Source of the DNA: an uncultured Oscillospiraceae bacterium
Lineage (GTDB): Bacteria; Bacillota; Clostridia; Oscillospirales; Ruminococcaceae
NCBI GenBank assembly: GCA_900539195.1
Contig: UQBC01000002.1
Coordinates: 62,001 to 126,000, forward strand
Reading direction: 5' to 3'
DNA length: 64,000 bases
Numbering within the stretch: position 1 is the first letter of the stretch; the number at the start of each line of letters is the position of its first letter. The notes below the pieces were generated by a model, which did not search any database, was not told the origin of the DNA, and saw only the letters and a list, made by a program, of their open reading frames with translations. Shown one piece after another: positions 36,422 to 44,088 of this stretch. Both the position numbers and the translations under genes were made by a program.

Positions 36422-36542
36422 TGATAGCGAAAATGTAACCGTACGTCATTGTTATTTACACGCATTTTACCGAGTTGTGACGTGCGGCGCAAGCTGAAAC
36501 CTGAAACCTAAACCCATAAAGACAATAAGAGGTGTATTGTAA

Positions 36543-37388
36543 ATGAAACTTCTTGTACTCGGCGGAGATATCCGTCTGCATTATACCGCCGAAAGGCTGA
36601 AACAGAAGTACGAGGTATATACCTACGGCGTGAGCGAGTTTGATATGCTCCCGGATGAACCGTGCGATGCGGCGGTGCTTGGTCTTCCGGCAAGCCGTGA
36701 CGGAATAAACATATCTGCTCCGCTGTGTCGGGATCCTGTTTCTTTCACTGTGCTGAAAAAGCTTGTGAAGTGCGGAGGTATAGTTATCGGCGGAATGATA
36801 AGTCCCGCAATCAGAAAATTCTGTGCAGAAAACGGATTTTTCTGCGAGGATCATTACTGCGATGAAGCCGTGATGCTCAGAAACGCCGTACCGTCTGCGG
36901 AGGGAGCGCTTGCAGTCGGTATAAACGCAACGCCTGAACAGATGCTAGGTCAGAAAGTGCTTATACTGGGATTTGGCAGGATAGCGTCACAGCTTGCTGT
37001 TTATCTTACGGCTATGGGGTGCGAGGTCATAGTTGCGGCAAGAAGCCGTGAGAAAAGGGCAAAGGCGAGAATGCTCGGTTGCCGGGCAGTCGGCTTTGAT
37101 GTGCTTGGTGATATTTTGCCCGAAGTAACGCTGATATACAATACGGTACCGTGTGCGGTAATAGGCGAAGATGAGCTTGCGGTGTTTGACGATGAAGCGG
37201 TATATGTAGAGCTTGCCTCGGTGTCCGGCATTGACAGCGAGGCACTTAAACGACACAGCGTAACGGTTATAAAAGCAGGCGGTCTGCCGGCAAAAACCGC
37301 GCCGAAAACCGCAGGCGAGATAATAGCCGATGCAGTAGAGGAGATACTTGATACTTATAAAGAAAGGGGCGGTGACCTTGAGCAGTGA
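36543..37388 (+). CDS. dpaA: dipicolinate synthase subunit A
   Basis: Together with DpaB (SpoVFB) oxidises dihydrodipicolinate to dipicolinic acid, the calcium chelator packed into the spore core; made in the mother cell during sporulation. The 281-residue protein starts MKLLVLGGDIRLHYTAERL, typical of the family, and has a Rossmann NAD(P) site VLILGFGRIASQLAVYLTAMG around residues 138-158. The C-terminus overlaps the start of dpaB by 11 bp. Many clostridia lack dpaAB and use an EtfA-like route, so its presence is informative about this lineage. Confidence 0.92.
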   Translation: MKLLVLGGDIRLHYTAERLKQKYEVYTYGVSEFDMLPDEPCDAAVLGLPASRDGINISAPLCRDPVSFTVLKKLVKCGGIVIGGMISPAIRKFCAENGFFCEDHYCDEAVMLRNAVPSAEGALAVGINATPEQMLGQKVLILGFGRIASQLAVYLTAMGCEVIVAARSREKRAKARMLGCRAVGFDVLGDILPEVTLIYNTVPCAVIGEDELAVFDDEAVYVELASVSGIDSEALKRHSVTVIKAGGLPAKTAPKTAGEIIADAVEEILDTYKERGGDLEQ

Positions 37389-37962
37389 ATTAAGCGGTGT
37401 CAGAGTAGGATTTTGTATGACGGGTTCTTTCTGTACGTTTTCAAAGGCGTTTGCGGCTATGGAAGCTCTGCATGACGCCGGCTGTGATATACTCCCGATA
37501 ATGTCGTTCAATGCAGGAACAACCGACACACGTTTCGGTACGGCACAGGAGCATATAAAACGTGCGGAGAGTATCTGCGGTAAAAGAGTGTTGATGTCTG
37601 TTTCCGATGCTGAACCGATAGGACCTAAAAAGCTGACGGATATAATGGTGGTAGCGCCTTGTACCGGAAACACAATGGCAAAGCTTGCAAGAAGCATTAC
37701 CGATACTCCTGTTACAATGGCGGTCAAAAGCCATCTGCGTGGAGCCGGACCGGTGCTTATCGCCTGTGCCACCAATGACGCGCTTGCAGGCTCGTTTAAA
37801 AATATCGGTTTTCTGATGAATTGCAAGAACTATTACTTCGTTCCGCTCGGACAGGACGATCCGCTCCGCAAGCCGTGTTCTCTGGTAGCGGATTTTACGC
37901 TTATTCCCGACGCTGTCTGTGCGGCGCTTGACAATATACAGCTCCAGCCGGTTATTATCTGA
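37378..37962 (+). CDS. dpaB: dipicolinate synthase subunit B
   Basis: Flavoprotein-like subunit (194 residues) of dipicolinate synthase. The start is taken as the TTG at 37378: AAAGGGG sits 8-9 bp upstream and translation gives MSSELSGVRVGFCMTGSFCTF, which fits the N-terminus I recall for Bacillus SpoVFB. An earlier TTG (37348) and a GTG (37372) have no suitable ribosome site. The conserved core VVAPCTGNTMAKLARSITDTPVTMAVKSHLR is present. Coupled to dpaA by an 11-bp overlap. Confidence 0.92.
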   Translation: MSSELSGVRVGFCMTGSFCTFSKAFAAMEALHDAGCDILPIMSFNAGTTDTRFGTAQEHIKRAESICGKRVLMSVSDAEPIGPKKLTDIMVVAPCTGNTMAKLARSITDTPVTMAVKSHLRGAGPVLIACATNDALAGSFKNIGFLMNCKNYYFVPLGQDDPLRKPCSLVADFTLIPDAVCAALDNIQLQPVII

Positions 37963-37965
37963 CGG

Positions 37966-37994
37966 TTGACACGTTCCTTCGGTTGTCGTATAAT
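37966..37994 (+). promoter_or_regulatory. perfect consensus promoter of the nim-ogt-alkD operon
   Basis: TTGACA (37966-37971), 17 bp, TATAAT (37989-37994), four bp after dpaB. A fully consensus housekeeping promoter implies strong constitutive expression of the repair genes, independent of the sporulation genes upstream. Confidence 0.85.
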
Positions 37995-38031
37995 CAATAC
38001 AGAAGATTTACGATAAAAGGAGCAGACGGCT

Positions 38032-38493
38032 ATGAGAAGAAAAGACCGTGAGATTACCGACAAAAAAGAGATACTTGATATCGCAGGTAGCGCAAAGGTG
38101 ATACGCATTGCTTTTTTTGATGAAGAATATCCTTATGTTCTGCCGTTCAATTTCGGATATGAGGAAAAGAACGGCAGATTGTATTTTTATATCCATACCG
38201 CAGCCGAGGGCAGGAAAAATGCGCTTATCGAAAGAAATAACAAGGTGGCGTTTGAGCTTGATAACTGCCATGACTATGTGCAGGGCAGTATAACAAGTCT
38301 GTATGAGAGCGTTGTCGGAAACGGAGTAATGACGGAAATAACCGACATCAAAGAAAAGCTTTCTGCACTTTCGCTGATACTTGAGCAGTACGGTGAGAAG
38401 ATCTACAAGGCTGACAGTTCCTGCGCCGCAAGGACAAGGGTTTACCGACTTACGGTAAATGAGATCAGCGGAAAGGCAAACCGCGGAAAATGA
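38032..38493 (+). CDS. Nim-like pyridoxamine 5'-phosphate oxidase family protein
   Basis: 153-residue FMN-binding split-barrel protein. The start MRRKDREITDKKEILDI and the segment VLPFNFGYEEKNGRLYFYIHTAAEGRK are typical of the NimA-like subgroup, some members of which reduce 5-nitroimidazole drugs; the natural substrate is generally unknown. AAGGAG precedes the ATG. First gene of an overlapping three-gene operon with ogt and an AlkD-like glycosylase, which suggests a part in handling reactive or alkylating compounds. Drug resistance cannot be claimed from sequence alone. Confidence 0.85.
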   Translation: MRRKDREITDKKEILDIAGSAKVIRIAFFDEEYPYVLPFNFGYEEKNGRLYFYIHTAAEGRKNALIERNNKVAFELDNCHDYVQGSITSLYESVVGNGVMTEITDIKEKLSALSLILEQYGEKIYKADSSCAARTRVYRLTVNEISGKANRGK

Positions 38494-38951
38494 GCAACAT
38501 AACCTTTGATATGCCTATAAATCGCACTGTAACGGTGATAACGGACGGCAGGAATATAACGAACATAGTTTTCGATATGAATATACCCGACTGCCCCGAC
38601 CCGATATGTGAAAAGGCGAGAGAGCAGTTTACAGCATACTTTGACGGACGGCTGAAAGAATTTTCATTGCCGTTTGATATAAGCAATATCGGTACGCCGT
38701 TTTTCAGGAGCATACTCACCGCTGTGCAGAAGATACCATACGGCGACAGGGTGAGCTATACGCAGGCGGCTGAAATGGCAGGGAGCAAGGCTGTCCGTGC
38801 GTGCGGCTCGGCGCTTAAAAGAAATCCGCTCCCGATTCTTATCCCGTGTCACAGGATAGTTCCCGCAAGCGGCGGCATTGGTTTTTATATGGGCGAAGAG
38901 GGGATAGATATTAAGAAATTTCTGCTTGAAACAGAGGAGAAGTATAAATGA
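38490..38951 (+). CDS. ogt: methylated-DNA-protein-cysteine methyltransferase
   Basis: Removes O6-methyl from guanine by suicidal transfer to its own cysteine. The 153-residue protein has the active-site motif IPCHRIV with Cys120, the helix-turn-helix-like RACGSALKRNP before it, and the usual GGIGFYMGEEGIDIKKFLLETE tail. Start ATG overlaps the previous stop (ATGA), and its own stop overlaps the next start in the same way, so three genes are translationally coupled. Confidence 0.93.
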   Translation: MSNITFDMPINRTVTVITDGRNITNIVFDMNIPDCPDPICEKAREQFTAYFDGRLKEFSLPFDISNIGTPFFRSILTAVQKIPYGDRVSYTQAAEMAGSKAVRACGSALKRNPLPILIPCHRIVPASGGIGFYMGEEGIDIKKFLLETEEKYK

Positions 38952-39640
38952 TCGATCGTAAAGAACTGCTTTCGGAGCTTGAAAAGCTGTCAGAGGAAAA
39001 GTTCCGCATATTCAATGAGAAAATAGTCCACACAAGCAGATTCAGGGTTATCGGCGTGCGTATGCCCGACTTGAAAGCAATCGCAAAAAAGCACAGGGCA
39101 GATTACAAAGAGATGTTTGAAATGCCGTATGACAGTTTTGAAGAGATAATGATCAAGGGTGCGGCACTTGGCTTTGCAGACGCTCCGCTGTCTGAAAAAG
39201 AGCCATATATTATACGCTATGCCGGGATGATCGACAACTGGGCGGAATGTGACTGCTTCTGCTCGTGCATAAAGGTTAAAAAGAGCGAAGAGGTTGCCTT
39301 GCGCCTGCTTTCGGAAAGCCTGATGAAGCAAAAAGAGGAGTTCGTTTCCCGTGTGGGTATAGTTCTTATGTTCTCAAGATTTTCCGATGAACCGACCGTA
39401 AAGAAGGCGCTTGATATCTATGATACACTGCCTTGCGGCGAGTATTACCGTGATATGGCGGTGGCGTGGGGAATATCGGTATATTGCGTAAAATACCCGG
39501 AGCTTATCACGACCTATCTTGAACACAGCCCGTTAAGCATAACAGTGAAGCTGATGGCGGCACAGAAGATACGCGACAGCAGAAGAGTGAGCAATGAAAA
39601 CAAACTCAGAATAACACAGACGGTAAATACTCAGCGATAA
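38948..39640 (+). CDS. AlkD-like DNA alkylation repair protein
   Basis: 230-residue HEAT-repeat-like DNA glycosylase family protein that excises N3/N7-alkylpurines. The conserved VRMPDLKAIAK start and the DNWAECDCFCSCIK segment (equivalent to the family's WD/CD active-site region) are visible, with paired helices throughout. ATGA overlap with ogt. Together with Ogt it gives two complementary routes of alkylation repair in one operon; the last gene before a terminator at 39646. Confidence 0.88.
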   Translation: MIDRKELLSELEKLSEEKFRIFNEKIVHTSRFRVIGVRMPDLKAIAKKHRADYKEMFEMPYDSFEEIMIKGAALGFADAPLSEKEPYIIRYAGMIDNWAECDCFCSCIKVKKSEEVALRLLSESLMKQKEEFVSRVGIVLMFSRFSDEPTVKKALDIYDTLPCGEYYRDMAVAWGISVYCVKYPELITTYLEHSPLSITVKLMAAQKIRDSRRVSNENKLRITQTVNTQR

Positions 39641-39645
39641 CTTTA

Positions 39646-39676
39646 CCCCGGTGCAGGCTGCGTCGGGGCTTTTTTT
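39646..39676 (+). terminator. terminator after the alkylation-repair operon
   Basis: CCCCG / CGGGG stem with a 13-nt loop followed by CTTTTTTT, just downstream of the stop at 39640. Confidence 0.75.
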
Positions 39677-39720
39677 CGGCACAAACCGTAATATACAGAT
39701 GTAATCACTCTGATTTTTTA

Positions 39721-39749
39721 TTGTAAAATAGTCCGTTGTGTGCTATTAT
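39721..39749 (+). promoter_or_regulatory. promoter of the peptide-kinase operon
   Basis: TTGTAA (39721-39726), 17 bp, TATTAT (39744-39749) with an extended TG two bases before the -10. Expected start near 39757, 11 nt before the AGGAGG of the small peptide gene. Confidence 0.65.
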
Positions 39750-39779
39750 AGATATGGGTTATATTGTAGGAGGTCGGCT

Positions 39780-39866
39780 ATGATAAATACTACTTACAAA
39801 GCATCGGAGATTACAGTCATAATATTTTATCTGCGGATAAAGCCCGGAAAGGGCGGTGAGTTATGA
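39780..39866 (+). CDS. 28-residue peptide coupled to an AgrC-like kinase
   Basis: ATG at 39780 preceded by a perfect AGGAGG (39768-39773) with 6-bp spacing; the frame ends TGA at 39864-39866, overlapping the kinase ATG as ATGA. The peptide begins MINTTYKASE, continues through a hydrophobic ITVIIFYL core and ends RIKPGKGGEL. It has no Cys, so it is not a classical AgrD thiolactone precursor, and no AgrB processing protease is next to it. It may be a signal precursor, a kinase-modulating micro-protein, or simply a leader that couples translation. The ribosome site and coupling make translation likely; function is unknown. Confidence 0.55.
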   Translation: MINTTYKASEITVIIFYLRIKPGKGGEL

Positions 39867-41197
39867 TGCCTCCGTTATACAGAATAGCGGAAATGTGCGT
39901 CTATTCGCTGCTGAATTTCCTGCCGTTTATGGCGCTTGCACTTTACCCTTTCCGTTCAAGGCTTCGCTTTTCTGCGAAAATCACGGTCTGTATTATTGTC
40001 GTTATATCGTTTATCCAGATGGGGCTTGGGCTGTGGGCGGCCTTCTTTTCGGGAGGAAAGGCGGCGCTTGCGAGTGTGGTAAGCACTGCGGTGTATGTGG
40101 TTTTCTATTTTATTGCGGTTAAAGTAAATTTCGGCAAGGCGCTGTTCACCTTGCTTATGATCTCAAACACGGCAAATTTTGTAGTGGCGGCATCAAAGTG
40201 CATAGAAGGAAAGATTTTTCCCGAGCTTGCGTTACAGTCGTACCGCTGGTCGTTCTCGCTTATAATGCTGGTTGTGCTGGCGGTGGTATGGATACCGCTT
40301 TTCATCTACACAAAAAAGGTGTATACTCCCGCAGTTGAAAAAGAGCCTACCGGTATCGAGTGGCGGTATCTGTGGCTGATACCTGCGACCTTCTATCTGA
40401 TATGGTACTATATGCTCTATAACAACAACGGCAAGTCCAGCCTTGAAACTGCACTTGACGCAGGCAACACTGTGTTCCTGCTGTTTATAAACGTCGGAGC
40501 CGGAATAGTGTATTATGTTATAGCGATGCTGATAAACGAGCAGGAGAAGAACATAAGGCTCAGCGATAACAACCACCGCCTTGCGATGCAGAACCTGCAA
40601 TACGAAAATCTGCAGGAAAAGATAGCGGACGCAAGGCGAGCAAAGCATGATGTGCGTCATCACATCTCGCTTATGCAGGAATACGTCAGAAACAAGCAAT
40701 ACGGGGAGCTTGAAAAATATCTTAACAGCTATCAGCAGAGCCTGCCCGACGATACGCTTATCAGCTTCTGTGAGAACAAGACGGTGAATGCCGTAATGCT
40801 GTATTTTGCGCAGGTGGCGAAAAACGAGGATATTGATTATGATGTAAAGGCGGTCATCCCCGAAAATATCTCTGTTGACGAAACGGATCTGTCGGTGCTG
40901 TTCGGTAACCTTATCGAAAATGCGACAGACGCTTGCAGGGAGGAAACGGGAGATAACAGGAAGATAGTAATAAGGGCAATGACGGACGAATATACTCTTT
41001 GCCTCGGCATAGACAATACTTTTACGGGTACGCTTAAAAAAGACCTGAGCGGTGTGCTGTTCTCATCAAAACATATCGGTTACGGTGTAGGCGTTGAATC
41101 CGTAAAAAGTATCGCCGAAAAATACGGCGGCGCATATCGTTCAGAAGTAAAGGACGGTATGTTCATGTCCTCTGTACTGCTTAATTTAAAGACATAA
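39863..41197 (+). CDS. AgrC/ComD-type (GHKL) sensor histidine kinase
   Basis: 444 residues: about six membrane helices in residues 1-235 (sensor), a coiled linker, the phospho-acceptor region ARRAKHDVRHHISLMQEY (His about 261-267), then an HATPase_c_5 domain with the N-box NLIENATDACRE (about 348-359) and the G-box GYGVGVESVKSIAEKYGG. This is the quorum-sensing family that normally signals to LytTR-type regulators. No response regulator gene is adjacent, which is unusual. It is co-translated with the 28-residue peptide. The only receiver in the window (3885-4241) lacks the usual Asp. Confidence 0.9.
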   Translation: MMPPLYRIAEMCVYSLLNFLPFMALALYPFRSRLRFSAKITVCIIVVISFIQMGLGLWAAFFSGGKAALASVVSTAVYVVFYFIAVKVNFGKALFTLLMISNTANFVVAASKCIEGKIFPELALQSYRWSFSLIMLVVLAVVWIPLFIYTKKVYTPAVEKEPTGIEWRYLWLIPATFYLIWYYMLYNNNGKSSLETALDAGNTVFLLFINVGAGIVYYVIAMLINEQEKNIRLSDNNHRLAMQNLQYENLQEKIADARRAKHDVRHHISLMQEYVRNKQYGELEKYLNSYQQSLPDDTLISFCENKTVNAVMLYFAQVAKNEDIDYDVKAVIPENISVDETDLSVLFGNLIENATDACREETGDNRKIVIRAMTDEYTLCLGIDNTFTGTLKKDLSGVLFSSKHIGYGVGVESVKSIAEKYGGAYRSEVKDGMFMSSVLLNLKT

Positions 41198-41335
41198 ATA
41201 ACGGCTGTGATGAATTTCTTCACCACAGCCCCTCGGTTTGCCAACAAACACACACAGACTCTCCCGTTGCACCGATTATTATAACTTCTGCTATCTCCAT
41301 AATCTTTTTTCTATCCCTCGCCTCGCACTAATTTT

Positions 41336-41622
41336 AGCTCCCTTGTGTAAAGGGAGCTGGCTTGCGGCAAGTCTTGCTTGTTTCAAATACTATCATTCTT
41401 TGCGATACCTGTAACACTTAAAGCTCACAAATCTTATCTGCCGTCAAGACTGAGGGATTGCCTGCTACCAATCTTTCTGCTTTCACAAACACCTCCGCTG
41501 ACAATCCCTCAGTCACAGTGACGGAAAGCTTTGTTCTATATCAAAACAACTTTGATCTGATATATAAAACAATACCGAAAATGTTGTACCGCACTGCGAC
41601 AGCTCCCTTTACACAAGGGAGC
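41336..41622. mobile_element. MITE-like nested inverted-repeat element
   Basis: Outer arms of 21 bp, GCTCCCTTGTGTAAAGGGAGC at 41337-41357 and its exact reverse complement at 41602-41622, each itself a hairpin. Inner arms ACTGAGGGATTG (41449-41460) and CAATCCCTCAGT (41502-41513), also exact. It is about 287 bp and encodes no transposase. Similar CTCCCTTGTGTAAAGGGAG/ACTGAGGGATTG motifs are familiar from intergenic repeats of gut Clostridia. No clear target-site duplication was seen. Confidence 0.6.
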
Positions 41623-41669
41623 AAGTACGTTATTTTAAACCTTATTGAGTTTTTCTACAAACAAAATGA

Positions 41670-41697
41670 GCTGTGATGAAACCCATCACAGCCCCTT
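41670..41697 (-). terminator. probable terminator after htrA
   Basis: GCTGTGATG / CATCACAGC stem with a short loop; on the minus strand it is followed by TCATTTTG. It lies about 22 bp beyond the htrA stop at 41719. Confidence 0.55.
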
Positions 41698-41718
41698 CTT
41701 ATTATTCACTTATCTTTA

Positions 41719-43287
41719 TCAGCTAAGCTCGATCTCAGCAAGCTCTACATTGATAGTCTTTGTCGTATATCTGCCTGTTGCGCCTGCCCTGTAGACTGTC
41801 AGCTCAACGGTATCACCGATATTGAGCTCGGCGATAATGTTCTGGATATCTGTTACAGATGAAACAGCAGTGCCGTTTACCTTTGAAATGATATCGCCGA
41901 CTTTAAGACCGCTCTTTGCTACCGGCATATCTTCCGAGATATATGTTACATATACGCCGCCGCTTTCAAGTCCCTGCATATATGCGCTGTATTCGCTTAT
42001 CTCTTCGCCGTTGATGCCAAGACCTGGACGGTTTGTAACATAGCCCTTTGTCATAAGGTCGTTGATAACGGGCTTAGCCTCATTTATTGTAATGGCGAAG
42101 CCGATGTTATCTATAGACGCTGATGTGTTGGATACCAGCTTATAGTCGATTATACCGATAACGTTGCCATACATATCAAAAAGTCCGCCGCCGCTGTTAC
42201 CGCTGTTGATAGCCGCATCTATCTGTATTGTACTTGTGCCGTATGCGCTGTTTGAAGCGGAGGCTCTGCCAAGACCGGATACGATACCCTTAGTAAGAGA
42301 GTTGAGTAACTGCTTGGGGTTGCCGAGTACGCATACATCCTGACCTACTCTTACAGTGTCCGAGTCACCGAGCGTTGCATATTCAAACGGGTCGTCACGG
42401 CTGATCTTCAGCACTGCAAGGTCTGAATAGGTATCACTGCCGACTACTGTAGCCTCATATTCCTTTGTGGTATCGGGATCCTTGTAATCGGGAGCGACTA
42501 CTGTCATTTTATCCGCACCCTCTACAACGTGTGCGTTTGTGATCACATAGCCGTCAGAGGTGAATACAACACCACTGCCGCTGCCGTATTTCATAGGCTC
42601 TGCATAACCTGTCTGGCGCTGATAGTTATATACCAGCACAACGGTGTCCTTTACCTTTTCGTAAAGCTCCTCTGCATTCAGAAGTGTGCTGTTTGAGCTG
42701 TCGTTTATCTTGCTTTCGTCAAGGGGAGCGGCTGTTGCCGTGTTTGAGGTGTTAAGCGTTGTTGACGGTGCGGCAACGGAGCTTTCTGAGCCGCTGTCAG
42801 CCGACTCGCCCTGAGATGTACCGTCAGACGAGCTTGCAAAGGGAATGGTGGCATTTATACTGTTGCCGAGTACCGTGCCGGCAAATCCTGCACCGCCGCC
42901 GACTACAAGAGCTATAGCAACGATACCTGCGACCAGAGCGCCCTTACTGCTGCCTTTTTTCTTTGGTGCCTTACCGCCGTCCGGGACAACGTGGACGTTA
43001 TTCTGACCGTTGTTCATACCGTTCATACCTTGCTGAGCGTTATTCATATTGCCCGCATATCTGTAATATGAGTTGTAGGCATTCTGCTGTGCATTGTAGC
43101 TACTGCTGTAGGAGGTATCTTTATAACCGCTGTTTGTATTATTTGCGGTACCGGATGTATTGCTTGCTTGCGCTTCTGTATTTGCAAAAGCGCCTGTTGC
43201 CTGCTGTGCATTGTCGGCAGTAGAGAAGTTCTGAACCTGTTCACTGTCGTTTGTATTCATATCTTTGCGTTCAAATCCGTCTGTCAT
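41719..43287 (-). CDS. htrA: membrane-anchored HtrA/DegP-like serine protease
   Basis: 522 residues. A long Asn/Gln/Ala/Ser-rich cytoplasmic N-terminus (about 1-110) is followed by one membrane helix (VAGIVAIALVVGGGAGFAG). Then come a Ser/Thr-rich linker, a trypsin-like protease domain with the triad His in TNAHVV, Asp in YSDLAVLKI and Ser in NSGNSGGGLFD, and a C-terminal PDZ domain (GGVYVTYI...KVGDIISKVNGTAV). Degrades misfolded envelope proteins. The second ATG (43287) is chosen because AAAGGA directly abuts the first (43296). Low-complexity N-terminus is longer than in Bacillus HtrA. Confidence 0.9.
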   Translation of the reverse strand: MTDGFERKDMNTNDSEQVQNFSTADNAQQATGAFANTEAQASNTSGTANNTNSGYKDTSYSSSYNAQQNAYNSYYRYAGNMNNAQQGMNGMNNGQNNVHVVPDGGKAPKKKGSSKGALVAGIVAIALVVGGGAGFAGTVLGNSINATIPFASSSDGTSQGESADSGSESSVAAPSTTLNTSNTATAAPLDESKINDSSNSTLLNAEELYEKVKDTVVLVYNYQRQTGYAEPMKYGSGSGVVFTSDGYVITNAHVVEGADKMTVVAPDYKDPDTTKEYEATVVGSDTYSDLAVLKISRDDPFEYATLGDSDTVRVGQDVCVLGNPKQLLNSLTKGIVSGLGRASASNSAYGTSTIQIDAAINSGNSGGGLFDMYGNVIGIIDYKLVSNTSASIDNIGFAITINEAKPVINDLMTKGYVTNRPGLGINGEEISEYSAYMQGLESGGVYVTYISEDMPVAKSGLKVGDIISKVNGTAVSSVTDIQNIIAELNIGDTVELTVYRAGATGRYTTKTINVELAEIELS

Positions 43288-43443
43288 ATCTATCATCCTT
43301 TCACGCCCGTAGGCTTTATTGCTTTTTGACTATGGCTAAAGTATACAGTTCGTATGTGAAAAAGTTGTGATACAGCTTTGAAGTTTGACAGATAATTGCT
43401 TTAACGGCATTTTTATCACAAGTGAAAAAATGTTCAGGTTATA

Positions 43444-43472
43444 TGGACAAAGTGTACGATGTGTGATAGAAT
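43444..43472 (+). promoter_or_regulatory. promoter of the small hypothetical gene
   Basis: TGGACA (43444-43449), 17 bp, TAGAAT (43467-43472), followed by an AGGAGG ribosome site before the ATG at 43509. Confidence 0.6.
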
Positions 43473-43508
43473 AGCATTATCAGGAAAATATGCACAGGAG
43501 GAAGATTT

Positions 43509-43871
43509 ATGTTCTTCTTTAAAAAGAAAACGGATAAGACAGAATCAGCCGATACCCCGCTTAAAAGAAAAGCGAAAACTATGCCAATGACAAAGAAGGT
43601 GCAGTTCTGCTATATAAAGCCCGATGAGTTGAATATGCTTTTAAACGGTGATATAAACTCGGTGCTGACGCTTGAACCTGTGAATTATTATGCGGAGAAA
43701 AGCCGCTACTGGCTGTGCGTTTTTTATTACACGGAGGATTACAGCGAGATAATCATGCGTTTTGAGCTTTACGAAAACGACAGAAAGACAACGGCTACCG
43801 ATTATTATGAGATAAATAAGGAGTTGTATTCAAGGATATTGCTTAAGTTCGGGCAGAGGGTTGAATTCTGA
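43509..43871 (+). CDS. hypothetical protein, 120 residues
   Basis: Not recognised. A basic N-terminus (FFFKKKTDK...KRKAKTMPMTKK, residues 2-30) is followed by a compact alternating beta-type region with many aromatic residues (VQFCYIKPDELNML, YWLCVFYYTEDYSEIIMRFELYE). No signal peptide or membrane segment. It has its own promoter and a strong AGGAGG ribosome site and is a single-gene transcript ending at the twin terminators near 44000, so it is very likely expressed. Confidence 0.65.
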   Translation: MFFFKKKTDKTESADTPLKRKAKTMPMTKKVQFCYIKPDELNMLLNGDINSVLTLEPVNYYAEKSRYWLCVFYYTEDYSEIIMRFELYENDRKTTATDYYEINKELYSRILLKFGQRVEF

Positions 43872-43971
43872 AAAGCCATATGTGCTGCATACGTTGAAAA
43901 ACACACGCAGACAAGAAAATCTCCTCGATAAGCGTACAAAGATACGTTGATGGGCGATTGACGTAGTAAAC

Positions 43972-44018
43972 AAAAACGCCTTTGCAAAGCCGTTTTCAGG
44001 CTCTGCAAAGGCGTTTTT
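43972..44018. terminator. strong bidirectional terminator 1
   Basis: Stem AAAAACGCCTTTGCA / TGCAAAGGCGTTTTT around an 18-nt loop; T-runs on both strands. Ends the small hypothetical gene (plus) and backs up the next terminator for ispH-S1 (minus). Confidence 0.85.
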
Positions 44019-44040
44019 AGCGGTGTGTGGATTTATGACG

Positions 44041-44068
44041 AAAGAGCCACCGTCACCGGTGGCTCTTT
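44041..44068. terminator. bidirectional terminator 2
   Basis: AAAGAGCCACCG / CGGTGGCTCTTT stem with a short loop, 20 bp beyond the ispH-S1 stop on the minus strand. Confidence 0.8.
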
Positions 44069-44088
44069 AATATTCGTTTTATTAACGA

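Larger units (their letters stand above)
41198..41718. other. 521-bp intergenic region with MITE-like element
   Basis: No credible gene. Two related hairpins (about 41206-41236 and 41670-41696, both built from GCTGTGATGAA.../...CACAGCCCC) flank the region. Between them is a nested inverted-repeat element (41336-41622). A 72-codon frame at 41458-41676 lies across these repeats and has no ribosome site. Confidence 0.65.

Noticed and set aside
39780..39866. Classical AgrD autoinducer precursor
   Set aside because: The peptide has no Cys or Ser-centred thiolactone motif and no AgrB gene lies beside it, so only a generic small-peptide call is made.
41458..41676. 72-codon ORF in the region after the histidine kinase
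   Set aside because: It runs across the inner and outer inverted repeats of the MITE-like element and has no ribosome site or protein-like composition.
43297..43443. Consensus promoter for htrA
   Set aside because: Only a lone TATACT -10-like box was found, with no acceptable -35 at 16-18 bp, so it was not annotated.
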